Below, in pieces: positions 23,861 to 35,052 of a DNA stretch of 64,000 nt (position 1 is its first letter; each line of letters opens with the position of its first letter). The notes beneath the pieces were generated by a model. That model was not told the DNA's origin. It was given only the letters and a program-made list of their open reading frames with translations, and searched no databases. The stretch is from Aselliscus stoliczkanus (lineage: Eukaryota > Chordata > Mammalia > Chiroptera > Hipposideridae): NCBI GenBank assembly GCA_033961575.1, contig CM066740.1, positions 15,289,501 to 15,353,500 of the forward strand, read 5' to 3'. The translations under genes were made by a program, and so were the position numbers.

Positions 23861-24000
23861 AACAGACCTGTGTTCAATTCCAACTCTTCCACTAATTAAC
23901 AGTAGGTTCATCTATACAGTGGGGGATAATGGTACCTACCTCATATTAATGTTATGGGAATTAAACACCAGTAAAGTGAGCAAGCATGGGAATTAATGAA
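23861..24000 (-). repeat. MIR SINE fragment
   Basis: The plus strand reads CTGTGTTCAATTCCAACTCT, TACAGTGGGGGATAATGGTA, CCTACCTCATATTAATG, the reverse complement of the MIR consensus. Confidence 0.65.
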
Positions 24001-24079
24001 GAAACAAGTGAATGTTGTGTTTACTGCAGTGCTTGATGTGGGCTGTATTTATCATATTTAAAGTATGTCATCAAGGCCC

Positions 24080-24410
24080 ATCCTTTCATCTCTCATCCTC
24101 TGGCAGCCATTCCCCTTCCAGTAGCAAGATGGCTTCCCAGAGTTCCGGCCTCGCATCCTATCCCAACCACCCTAGAAAAGGAAAGAGAGTTTCTTTTCTC
24201 AACAGTTGCACAAAAGTCATTGGTTCTGATAGAGTCATGTGCCCACTCCTGAATCACTTGGGCCGGGGAAAATACCATTGTTCTGATTGGCTTAGGCTTA
24301 GATTATAGCCACCTCTGGGCTTGGAGGTTGAATCAGCTCCACTGAGAACTGAGATTGAAGAGGGCTGGCCTCTGAGGAAAATCAAGACATTTGCAGGAAG
24401 AGAATGTACA
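24080..24410 (+). repeat. Ancient interspersed repeat, family not assigned
   Basis: Has AGTAGCAAGATGGCTTCCCA, GTCATTGGTTCTGATAGAGT, CATGTGCCCACTCCTGAATC, related in order to the element at 9560-9960. Confidence 0.4.
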
Positions 24411-24419
24411 GTGGGAAGT

Positions 24420-24640
24420 ACAACAATGGATGTTCACTACCCTCAACTATGGCAACTGATTTATTCCATCTCCTATTATGGTTAGTTATTTTCATTTGTA
24501 TCTGCCCTCAGATTGAGAGCCCCTGAGAACAAGGATTACGTGTTTATCATTGTATCCCGTGGAGGACCTAGGACAATCCTCCGAATACAGTACATGCTCA
24601 ATAAATGTTTCTCAGCATGAATTAATTCATTAAACTAGTT
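24420..24640 (+). repeat. L2 LINE 3' end
   Basis: TTGAGAGCCCCTGAGAACAA, GGATTACGTGTTTATCATTG, TATCCCGTGGAGGACCTAGG, ACATGCTCAATAAATGTTT: the L2 3' terminus. Confidence 0.75.
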
Positions 24641-24963
24641 TAAACCAGTTCTTTTTTTGCTCATTTTAAGTTCTGTGGTGTCTTTCTCTCTTTTCATTAC
24701 ATGAAAATACATAAAGTCTCAAAGACACAGCTTTTAACACCTTAAAAACAGGATTCCAACAGCAGAAGCAAATTAACTATCTTCATAATTTACACATATA
24801 TTGACTGTCCTCTAAAATCATTCTCTCGGCTAATTTTACACGGGTGAGAAGAAGAGCATGATTCTGTGTCAGCCTTCTAAGGTAATTCATTTTGCTGTTC
24901 TTTCTGTTTTTGTTTAGCAAATGTTGAATTTGTTGACAATCCAAGTGCATAAGACTCACTGTA

Positions 24964-25078
24964 GGGGCTGGCTGAGTGGCGCGGTGGTTAAGCGCTGGCT
25001 TGGAAAGCCAGTGACCCCGGTTCGGGTCCCACATATGAGGGCCAGTGACACTGCTCTCAGAAAAACAAAAACAAAAAA
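24964..25078 (+). mobile_element. Short tRNA-derived SINE
   Basis: GGGCTGGCTGAGTGGCGCGG, GGTTAAGCGCTGGCTTGGAA, box B CCGGTTCGGGTCCCAC, end GGGCCAGTGACACTGCTCTC, A-rich tail. Perfect 13-bp target duplication AAGACTCACTGTA (24951-24963 and 25079-25091). Confidence 0.93.
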
Positions 25079-25269
25079 AAGACTCACTGTATGTAGCCTT
25101 TCCCAAGGTATCATTTTGCAGTCGTCATTGCTGGATTTTACTGCAGTGTAGAAATGTTCTTAGTTTTTCCCTGGGCAATTTAATGTCAATCTCTATGGCC
25201 TTTCTCAGGGAACCCCCCCTCAAATCCTATCATCTCAAATGTGGCATTCTCTCCTCCTTCCCAGACACG

Positions 25270-25580
25270 CAGCTGCCCAGCTAGAGACTTAGCACAGCCT
25301 TGCTTGCAGCTAGATGTGGCCATGTGACTGAATGTCTACCAAGTGATGTAGTGATGTGTGCAATTTCCAGATGATCTTCTTGAAGAGGTCTGGGATTTGA
25401 TTTAAGTAATCCAGCAAAGGGGGAGGACCTATTAGGAGATACAAATGGTATACATTTGACTAGGTAAAGATAACTTTAAGCTGAGTGATTAAAGGTACAG
25501 CGGGATGTACAATATTACACTACATTATCTCTACCTTTGTGTATGTTTGAAATTTTCCATTGAAAAATAAATAAAATGGT
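25270..25580 (+). repeat. Ancient interspersed repeats, unassigned
   Basis: CTTGCTTGCAGCTAGATGTG and GCCATGTGACTGAATG resemble an old MER-type repeat. TTGTGTATGTTTGAAATTTT near 25540 resembles the 3' end of another. Low certainty. Confidence 0.35.
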
Positions 25581-25589
25581 GCTCACCCC

Positions 25590-26170
25590 AGTTGTGTTCC
25601 CTCCTTTCTTCTTTCTGCCTGGAAATAGAAATGACGAGAGCAATCTGGAAAGCACACATTGAGGATGGCAGAGCCTGGGTCCCTAAATGACTTCCTGGCA
25701 CGGGGCTTGCCCACCTGCTTCGGAGTTACTGAAAGAGAAGTTGATTTCTCACTCATTTGATCCACTCTTTGTTATAGTCATAGTGTTCTCTTTATAACTC
25801 CAGTGCCTTATTTACATACACTCTATTTCAAAACAGTCTATTTCAAGACAGTATCATCTCACCTGCCTTCACCGTTCCTTGACTTTTCTTTGGCTGTCTT
25901 ATAGGTCAGCACAGTGTCAGAATGCAACAAGTGTTTACTGTGGTTGCATTTTTGTTGTTGTTGTTCCTCTAGAGGTCAAGCTGAACCACAGGCTACACAA
26001 ATACCTAGACTGCACCAAATTAAATTGCTCACAGTACCACTCACTGTCAAAACCCTTACAAAAATGTCAGCTTTGAGTTTGGAGGTCTACTATTTAATAG
26101 AGTGGTGGACAAACCTGATTCAGAAAAGGAACCATAAGAAAATTTTAGGGGTTAAAATTGGACTCTTTGG
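25590..26170. other. Intergenic, nothing recognised
   Basis: No supported gene or recent repeat. Confidence 0.35.
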
Positions 26171-26171
26171 G

Positions 26172-26202
26172 TGTTTTTTTGTTTTGTTTTGTTTTGTTTT
26201 TT
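26172..26202 (+). repeat. (GTTTT)n short tandem repeat
   Basis: Four to five GTTTT units flanked by T runs. Confidence 0.8.
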
Positions 26203-26204
26203 AG

Positions 26205-29200
26205 GAGACTTTAGTAAAGCTTTGTTACTTTTCAATTACTTTTTAAAGGTTGGACCAGGCTTCAGCTTTGTATGGGGTTCTATGACACAGCAGCACAGAT
26301 TTGGAGAAAACGTTAACCTGTCCACACAGTCAAATATTTCAACTTAATCATCAACCATTTATAGAATGGCATACTACTAGGCACAGTGGCTTACCAGAAA
26401 CAAGTTGAGCAAAAGAAATATTTCACCAAAATTTGTGTGAACTATTTCAATGAATGGTCTCTTTGATCAATGAAGAGTAATTGTGAGCAAAGCATTTATT
26501 GACGGCCATATGGACCTCACGCATGGACAATTGTATTACCAGTTCAAGGTCTACTGCTGCAAGGAAATAGGAGAGGAGGCACCATAGCAGAGGGTTCTTG
26601 TTCGCCCTCAGGGCTATCAAAGTTACCAGATCAAGGAGACAAACATCTCTGAGTCACCTATTGCCACTCTCTAAGCTCTTCTGCTACTTCTGCTGCTGTA
26701 AGAAGGGTCTGTTGGTCCTTCGGCACCTGGTGACAGCAATTCATCATTGACTCTAGAATGTGCTCCATATTAAACTGTGGGCTGGTGCTGGGTGGGTGGC
26801 GGGGAGCCAGAGATTAAATGCAGTCCTTGCTCTCCAGGGGCTACTGCCTGCAGAGAGGGGCAGACAGATGGGTGACCAATCATGCAGGGGGGTGAGGGCT
26901 GCCAGCAAGGCATGTAGGGACCTGAGGTTTGTCATGCTACACAAACACTGTGAAAGGGCACCTGATTGTAGTGGGTATGGTCATAGTGGGCACATTTCAT
27001 TAGAATAACTAGCAGGAACTAGTCAAGTAGGAAAGCATTGGGAGGGGGAAAGGAAAAGACCCTTCCAAGCAGAGGGAATGTGAAACTCGGTTTAACCCAG
27101 TGCATCTGAAATGTAATTGATCATAGAAACCTCTGCCCAACCTCCCTTTTTTTAGTAACACTTATTAACATCTTTAAAGATATTCTGTATTCAATCTTCT
27201 TACTGGACTGATGAGGAAACTGCAGTCCAGGGAGGGTGAGAGCTGCCTTTTGGGTTATGCTAGCAGCAGAGCCAGACCCCATTCACCAGGCTTCCTTCTA
27301 GTCAAAACTCTCTCCAGGAAATCATGCTTCAATATGTCCATTCTATAACTCTAATATATAAACAGTACACAGAGCACATGAGTTGATAACCTTGTGATTG
27401 TCAACTTACAAATTACCCTTTTAAAAAAATACAAAGAAATCCCTAGGTGAGAGCTGAGATCGTGTATACAAATTTGAAGTGTGTTTATATACACTATTAA
27501 TCGCCCTTGTCATGGTTTATACTAGTTAGCCAAGTCTTGCTGATATCAATTGTTTATCTTTACAGCCTTCCCACTGAAATGATAATACCAATAACAACTA
27601 CTAGCCCTCTTTTTGCTCTCAGTGTGAAGGATAACATTAATACATCGATGCAAATTTCTAGCGTTTATCTTCATGCATTCATCTAAATGAAACCAAAGCT
27701 GAAGAAATCACTCGTAAACAAGATAATCACAAAACAAATCTTTGTACCAAGTTTTTCATTGCAAGATCAAATCCCATTATCACTAACTAAACAAAAAATT
27801 CTTTACTTTGGAATTTGGTTGGAATCAACTCAGAAAAAAAAAAAAAAGGTGAGGGGAGGTAGGGATTGGAAATTTCCAACCCTCTAGGGTTGAACATCTT
27901 TTTGTTTTTGCAAAGATTTATGTTATAACAATATTTGTTATATTAAAATTTAAGATATGTTTGACTGGAAATTTTTAAAAGGTAATATATAAATTCAAAA
28001 ACATATTTCAAGAGCAGTCAACTTTGATGAGTATTTATGAATAATAACATGTTAGGAAAGGTCAGTTGGGCTTTCTGTCTGAAAAGTTAAACGTTCATGT
28101 TTGTGTTGTGCATTTGTTACCAAAGCCTTCTTTATCAGCTGAAAGAGGCAAATGATACCCTGAAAGTGTTTTAAACGTGCAACTTTGCTTATCCACCTGT
28201 ATTAATGATCCTTATGGCAGTTGTTATATTAACCTTATCACATGGCACAGCAATAGGGGAAACCTATTGTGAAAGAAAGAAAAAGCAAAAGCATTTAGTT
28301 TAATCTTGGGACCATTTTTTTCAACCTAGCAATTTTCTGATTGTCAGTGGTGGGGGGAAGGTGAACATTAGATTTTTACCGGGTTTTCTTAAAATCTCAA
28401 AGAACAAACTAGACATTTCTAAACGGGTAATTCATTAAACATCACATACTGTGAAGAGGACACAGATTAGATTATAGATGAAATGTTCATTATGCGAGTT
28501 CTGGAATTCGATGGGGGGTGGGGGGCGTCCACAGAGGAGCTCTGACCAGGAGACAGTTAAGTGGCATCTGAGAAAGCCAGTCTCTCCTGCAAGGCTCTGA
28601 ATTGCTCATTTGTGGCTATGACATTACAAAAAAAAATACCATTTGCTGCTCCTAAAACTTCTATTTCCTTCTTCATACAGTCTTTGTGCACACAAAGAGG
28701 AAATTCAAAGGCTCCATCTTTTAATCCCTTTTAACTTTGACAACAATACCAAACCTGACCCTGAGACCCTTGTACCTTCTCATTCTCTAAAGGTGCTTGA
28801 GAAACCACCACCTAACTTTAAGGTTGAAATGAATGTTTTCAACTGCAAAGGCTTGAGCTCAATGCACACACTAGCGGAGAGAGCACAAGCCCCTCTACCC
28901 CTTCAGCCAGGTAATATGCTTTTTCCTCTTTTTTTTTTTTTCCTCTTTTCTTTTTTTCATTATGCCTTTAATGCAGAGCAGGGCTACTGATTACAAAGAG
29001 GCAGTTTGACTCCAGCAATAGGTCTTCTTCACTAATCCTCACTGTCATGGAAATTCCAGCTGCTACAAGAATAAGAGGCTCAATCCATATTTGCCAGCTC
29101 TAATATGAAATCTGTCAGAGCCCAAATTAATGAGTTCCAAATTCCTTACATCACGATAACAGGTTAAGACTGGTCAATTAATTACATAAATCCTTCCCGA

Positions 29201-29608
29201 TTCATTGTGCGTTTGCAGCCCAGATTGTGTCTTACATTACTCCATGACACAAGGCCTTTTGGCTCCTGTTGTTCTGCAGAAAGGCCCCATTTAAGTGGAG
29301 GCTGCCTGCCACGGCAAAATGTTAAATGTCACACGTTAAATTTGCACTTTTCTGTAATTGCTTTTGTTAAAAAAAAAAAAAAAAATGAAATTAAAGCACA
29401 GGGCTCCCAGTACACCACCATGCAGAGGGCTAGAGTTGTACTGAAAGGATTCCAGGGCAGGCAAGTCCCTGTCTTTTACCTCTAAGGGTTTATATGGTCT
29501 CCTCTGTGCCGGGTGCCCAGAAGGCAGCAGAACCCACCCAGAACAGGCATTTTTGTGAAAATAAACCAAGTTTCCCTAAGCAGCAACAAAAATATATATT
29601 CAAAAGTT
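26205..29608. other. Repeat-poor intergenic stretch with homeodomain-like TAAT clusters
   Basis: About 3.4 kb with little recognisable repeat, except A and T tracts at 27834-27846, 28929-28962 and 29370-29385. The part at 29040-29360 contains AAATTAATGAGTTCC, TCAATTAATTACAT and TGTAATTG-type sites in unique sequence, and could be a conserved regulatory element. No protein is supported. Confidence 0.3.
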
Positions 29609-29619
29609 TCTTTTCTTTT

Positions 29620-29737
29620 ACACTTCTTTTTTTTTTTTTTAAGGGCAATGTCACTGACCCTCATATGTGGGACCCGAACCGGGGCCGCTGGCTTCCCAAG
29701 CCAGCGCTTAACCACCGCACCACTTGGCCAGACCAGA
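29620..29737 (-). mobile_element. Short tRNA-derived SINE
   Basis: The plus strand shows a poly(T) tract, GGGCAATGTCACTGACCCTC, GGGACCCGAACCGGGG, CCCAAGCCAGCGCTTAACCA, CACTTGGCCAGACC. Target duplication TTCTTTTCTTT (29609-29619 and 29738-29748). Confidence 0.9.
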
Positions 29738-29857
29738 TTCTTTTCTTTATGAAAGGATTAAAATTGGATTCTTTACATTACCAGTTTTCCTTTTACCAAT
29801 AAAAGTATGAGACATATAAAACACGGTTGACCTAATCTCCTTTTCAGGTATATATAG

Positions 29858-29860
<3 letters not shown>

Positions 29861-29899
<39 letters not shown>
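29861..29899 (+). repeat. (TG)n microsatellite
   Basis: About 19 perfect TG units. Confidence 0.97.
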
Positions 29900-29902
<3 letters not shown>

Positions 29903-31346
29903 ACTTGCACAGGCCTTTGCCTTCAGCGAGGATGTTGCTGATGACTTTGCTATTTGGATTTGTAACGGGTACACACCTACTAAGGGAGAATAATTGAGTA
30001 TTAAGGTCTCAAAGGACTTTAAACATCATCCCGGCCAAACCTTTTCCCTTTAAAACCTCAAAATGGGATTGGAATCACAGCTAGTTAGAACTACTGTAGG
30101 CCTAGAACGACAGGCTCCCCGATTCCTAGTGAAATCTCTCTTCCCCCAACTCCAGTTCCTTGTGGACTGGCCTTTCTATGTACTTAGGTGCTTGCTCTGC
30201 GTGGAATGGAACCGGTTCCGGTGTGTTTCCTGCATCCTCTTATTGCGAGCTGGGGCTTCTGAGACTACGTGAGCGAGCAGCTAGCTGATGCTCTGATGCC
30301 CAGACGGAAATCTATGCGGGTCGTAGGCTCTTTCCACTTGGAAGCCTACCAGCGCTCCAGCACGCCACTGCTAGCCAGGCCCAGACCCGAGGCTGCAGGC
30401 TCTCGCCGCGCTGGCCCCGCAGCGCCCTCCTCTGTCCTCCTGCCGCCTTGCACCCGGTATGCCACCGGCCGTGAGCTTCTCCTTTCCAGGGGAAAGAATG
30501 CTCGGCTCCCGTAGGCCATTAGGGTGGGGGAGTTGTCTCCCCCCACATGTCCCCGTCCTCCACACACACACACACACATGAAACCCTGGCCCTGGGCCGT
30601 CTCCGGACTCGGAGACACGCACTTCTTCCCCGAGGCGCAGTCCCGCCACCAGCTGCAGTTGTGCGCTCCCTCCCCAGACCGCAGGGAGCAGGTTACCACG
30701 ACGGCGCGTCAGCCCTGCAGAGTTTAGGGTCCTGGGGAGGCTAAGAGGGGAAAGGGGTTAACTAATGTGTGCAGTGCGTGTGCACATAAAACCTTGGGGA
30801 CACGTGGGTTTCGCCCAGCCCCGCCGGTACCCCGAGACGCTCGCGGGAACCCTCCAGGCCTCGGCCACACCCCGGGCCGAGCGGCTGTGCGTCACCCCGT
30901 CCTGGGCCGGGGATCGCAGCGCCACGCGAGCATCTACAGAACAAAGACTGGGGGCCAGCCCTGGACTGGGAAGGGCCGCCGCCGCCTCCCTGGGCTCGAA
31001 CCCCGCCCCCCGGGCGTCTGGGTCCCAGCTCCACGAGCGCTCGCAAACCCAGCGGGGCCCCTGGAACCGATACACCCGGCTGCCGGGAGGCTCACCGGTA
31101 ATCCCAAGCTCCCTCCCACCCCAGGCTCCTCTGCATTATTGTTTTATTCTTATTTTCAAGGAGCCAGCGCGGTCATTTACCGCTGGGAAGGGGGCCGCAC
31201 ATGCCCACGTTTGGAGCAGGTGGGGCAGAGGACAGGGCGCTGCAGGCTGGGCCGTCCATGCTGCCTTTTTGCGGTTGTTGTTCCCCCTCTCCACTCACCG
31301 CCCCCCTCCACTCGTTTGGATTTTTTTTTTCCCTTTCCGCAGCGCA

Positions 31347-31384
31347 GTTGCTATGGGTTACCAAGGCGGTTGCCATGGGTTACC
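31347..31384 (+). promoter_or_regulatory. Direct repeat of RFX/X-box-like half-sites
   Basis: GTTGCTATGGGTTACC (31347-31362) and GTTGCCATGGGTTACC (31369-31384) are 15/16 identical and start 22 bp apart. Each carries two GTTRCY-type half-sites in the same orientation, giving four. Canonical X-boxes are inverted; this arrangement is direct, so RFX binding is inferred, not certain. Confidence 0.5.
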
Positions 31385-31545
31385 GGACCGAGGCCGGCTG
31401 GCTAGCTACCTGCCACCCAGTCGCGCCCGGGAGGGAGGCGGCGAGAGCGCGCGTGTGCGGGGCGCGGCGGAGGCGCCGCAGCCAACAGCAGCCGAGCGGG
31501 CAGCCGCGGGAGCGCCACTGCCAGCGGGTTGGGGGGGGGCAAGGC

Positions 31546-31552
31546 TATAAAG
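31546..31552 (+). promoter_or_regulatory. TATA-like box TATAAAG
   Basis: TATAAAG sits at the plus-strand edge of the CpG island, just after a G9 tract. If used, initiation would be near 31575. Inferred from position and sequence only. Confidence 0.35.
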
Positions 31553-31599
31553 AAGGCCCAGAGGTAAGAAACTAGCAAAAACACAGCCACAAGTTATGC

Positions 31600-34007
31600 C
31601 CGTGCTGTGCCTCTGGCAGCAAAGACAAGCGGTGTGGGGTTTTGGAGGAATCTACACTTCTCGTCGGGGGAGAAAGGGTATTTTCCTCTTTCGCCTAAGT
31701 CATTTTAATAGTGTCTTTAGACCAGAGTTTAAATTCAGCAGAAAATTGTAGCTTTTTTTTTTTCTCTCTCTCTCTCTTTTCCTCGGTATCTTTTGAAACG
31801 TCTTTGGAATTTAGGAGACAGAGAAAAGGGGCATTTAACTGCCAGTTTGCTCAGCTAAAAAAAGAAGAAAAAAAAATATGAGTGTCCAAAGGCACTGTTC
31901 CTAACAGTGGTCGAGAAAAGTTCCAGGAAGAGTTAACAGCAATGGTGTCTGACTTACAGGGACAATGGTGACTCGTTTGTGAGATGCGTATGGCAAAGCA
32001 GAGAGCCAAATCCTTTGTAAATATTTCGGATTTTAAAGAAATTGTTGCTTATTTACATCCTTCGAAAATTTTTTTAACTCCACTCTATTAAAATGTATTC
32101 ATTTCTTATGACCTTTCTGTATAAAGAAAATTGTATCTATGCTCTGAATGTCAAATTGCAATAACTAATTTCAGACAGCATTTTGCATTTGAAAACGTGT
32201 TTATATATACTAAAGTAACAAAAGGTCTATATTCCAAACAAAAGCAGAAAATTGTATTGAAATAAATTTTCCTCCACTGAAGAAATGCTGTATTGTATTC
32301 ATAGGATACCAACAAAGTAATTTAAATATTAAGAGGGAAACTATTTAGAAACAAAATAAGCTTTTGTTTTGTTATTTTTGTCTTAAAATTTTAGAGACCT
32401 TTTGTGAAGAAGACTTCCTTTATAGCTGAAATACTGAAAACCTCATTTGTACCAGTGGTCAACAATAGTGAATCCTTAAGGCACCAAAAAAACATACTTT
32501 GAGTTCAAAACAACATTCAGTGTACTGTTGGCTATAATGGTAATTGAGGCTGAGCTAAAGAATTTGTTTAAATTCTTAATAGTCATAAAATAAATTTTAA
32601 GGTTATTGCATATCACTTGTTTGTATTTAATTATTCAATAAAATGTGAACTTGGCTTAAAAAGCTCCTGCAAGATACTTAATATCTTAAAGGACATAACT
32701 ACTTAAAGATAAACATTTCTGTTTTTCCGTAGTAAACTTTAAAACTTGAAATTTTAACTAGAATTTAAATCACCTTTTTCCAACTGAGACTTTAAAAGAA
32801 GCCCTAAGTAACAGGTTGTTGACTTTCACTGTTGACACCTTTGGGTTATATACCGAAATCCAGTTCTCAAACAAAACACATAAACTGGTTTTATAGGTGA
32901 ATAGTTTACACTTTCACAGTTAGCCAGGGGAATACAGTTTCGATGTATGTAAATCATAAAACACCCAAGATTAGAATTCTTTAAGTTACATTAAAAAATA
33001 GTTTTAAATAAACATCTACTCTACTTAGTTTAGTTACTTAACTAATTATTTTCTTTTCCTAAAGAAAGCTTTATAAACATATGCCAGAGAAAAATAAGAG
33101 ACCTGAACAAGGCAAGAAATCCACTGGGGGCTGAAGTTCATCTAAAGATCTCAGCTGCTGAGTATCAGTTTTAACAAGCCGGTGCTTAGATTTGAAAACA
33201 ACCAAACCAAGACTAAAAGCCTTAAAAGTGTACAACTAGAGTGACTATTAAAGCAAATTTTACCAAAGTTCTTCATTAAAAATTACTAATCATTCAAACA
33301 CACTGAATTTACGTCTAAGTCAGAAGAAATATATTCTTTTGTATAAAATAAGTCATCCAACAAACTAACGTTGACTTTTTCATGTTTAATGGGAAAACAA
33401 TGATCTTGTGAAGTTTACATACCACAATATTAGGCATTACTTAATATCCATTTTGGTGCCTGTTACATTATATAAAAATAATATGACAGTCAGTGGCATA
33501 TTGCATGCTTTTCAAAACTGCTGAAAAACAGAAATAAGGTGAAATTCAAATACATATTGCCATGGAACTGGGGATTGCTCTTAAATGACTGTATGGCAAA
33601 CTTTACATGTTAGCAAGATAATAAACTGCTAAATCTTTTTTTTTCTGTATTCAAATAATGAGTCCAAAATGATAAAGTAACAATATCCAGCATACATTAT
33701 ATCAAAATATTTGCAAATGTTCATTCTTATTCTAAATTTTTTTTCTATTGCTTCTTAGTTACAAGCATTTCAAAGACTTTTAATACAATAACTTTAAAAC
33801 TCCTAGTCAAAATAAAATGAGGTGAGGTACCACTTAATTAAAGCAACAAGTCATCCCAGTTATGTAAAAATATCTTCCTGTTAGTTTCAGAGATACTTTG
33901 TACCATTCAACAAGGAAGAAACTTAGATAATTATCTCAAGAAAATGCTACTTCATCTGAAATTTGAAGTTCAATGTAGTTTACCCACGACATTTCCTCTT
34001 TGGGCCA
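31600..34007. other. Repeat-free AT-rich stretch between CpG island and SNX10 3'UTR
   Basis: About 2.4 kb of AT-rich unique DNA with no transposon and no open frame of note. It may contain an extended SNX10 3'UTR or the body of a transcript from the CpG island. Confidence 0.4.
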
Positions 34008-35052
34008 CTTAAAAACAAAAAAGTTTTATTAAATTATACCAATTCTCCGGCAGATGCCTAAAAAGAAAGGGCTTTTTAAAAAGGAATAATTAATTCTGAA
34101 ATTAGCAAGTAGCTATCCTTTTCTAAATTATGAGAATCTTTGTTGGTAAAATTAAATGTTTTAATTTTTAGAAGATCCTACTTCTAACTTAAAGTAACAA
34201 GTAACCACTACTGGCACTGAAAGTTATCTAGTGATAAGAAACTGCACATTTAGTCAGAAAATAAATCATTAACCTATAATTCTAATTATGCAATGATAAT
34301 GAAAACAAATGATTTGTTTCCTGGAAACCATGTGTTAAAGCTGATCTGGGACAATGAAACTGTATTTCTGCATCTATGTATTGCAAGTATAAGCAAAATT
34401 ACTAGCACTATTTCTGTTTTTTCTAAGATGTAAACATTATTTTAACATGTCTCTATTCATAAGATACATTTCCCGTGTAAGTGTGAAGTACAAGACCGAA
34501 AAGGTTAAACACTCTTAAAATATTTCCAACACCCAAAAGCAAAGTGTTTTCCCAGTGCAGGGGAGGTACCCACAAAATACCAGCCGCATGTCTGAACGAG
34601 GCAGTCTGGTCTCTGCTGTCAGTCTGTCTTCTTAGTGGTGGAGCTCATCATACACACTGTGTTTACGGTAACACTGCCCCACTGATACATGAAGGAATGC
34701 TCTCTCTGGATTTTAAATGCTACCTATTTACCTATTTTTTCAAATTCAATAAAACCAACTAGGCTTTTGAAAACATATAAATCATTTCATTTGAGAGCAG
34801 GGTCTTGTTTTACCAATAATGTTTGCCTGTAAAGGAGAGTGTTGCATTCACAGGCTTTTAGCTTTTTAGAGAAGCTTAGCCAAAATAAGACAACATAAAA
34901 ATACCACTAATAAACAACCCAACAGCTTGAAGAATTTAAATACCTTATGTCATGACAATGAGCGTTAGGTAAGAATATATCATTAGCAAGCTTTCTTCTC
35001 TATGACTGGACATAATTTGCTATTCCTAAGCTAGGAACATTAGAATTATTTT
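34008..35052 (-). other. SNX10: Probable SNX10 3'UTR
   Basis: AT-rich, repeat-free sequence directly after the SNX10 stop codon. The first good AATAAA on the minus strand is at 34030-34025, followed by a U/GU-rich stretch (TTTTGTTTTTAAGTGG), giving a UTR of about 1.04 kb. Longer forms are possible: ATTAAA-type hexamers occur further down, for example near 33784-33779. Confidence 0.5.

Larger units (their letters stand above)
30260..31560. promoter_or_regulatory. Strong CpG island downstream of SNX10
   Basis: About 1.3 kb of high GC and CpG density (for example GCCCCGCCGGTACCCCGAGA, GCGGCGAGAGCGCGCGTGTG, GGGCGCGGCGGAGGCGCCGC). Near its 3' edge lie a direct repeat of RFX-like half-sites (31347-31384) and a TATA-like box (31546). 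The frames inside, including one of 261 codons, read through GC-rich low-complexity peptide with no domain, so they are not called as genes. The island lies about 2.5 kb below the inferred SNX10 3' end and is probably the promoter of an unassigned transcript. A plus-strand transcript would converge on SNX10. Confidence 0.75.

Noticed and set aside
24964..25078. tRNA gene
   Set aside because: The tRNA-like head with box A and box B is part of a SINE with target duplications and poly(A), so it is not a functional tRNA.
30765..31550. 261-codon open frame in the CpG island
   Set aside because: GC-rich DNA lacks stops by composition. Overlapping frames in several registers and on both strands are also open, the peptide has no domain, and no splice or start context supports it.
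31561..31568. Splice donor-like GAGGTAAGA after the TATA-like box
   Set aside because: It lies upstream of where initiation from that TATA box would fall, so both cannot be used together. Kept only as a curiosity.
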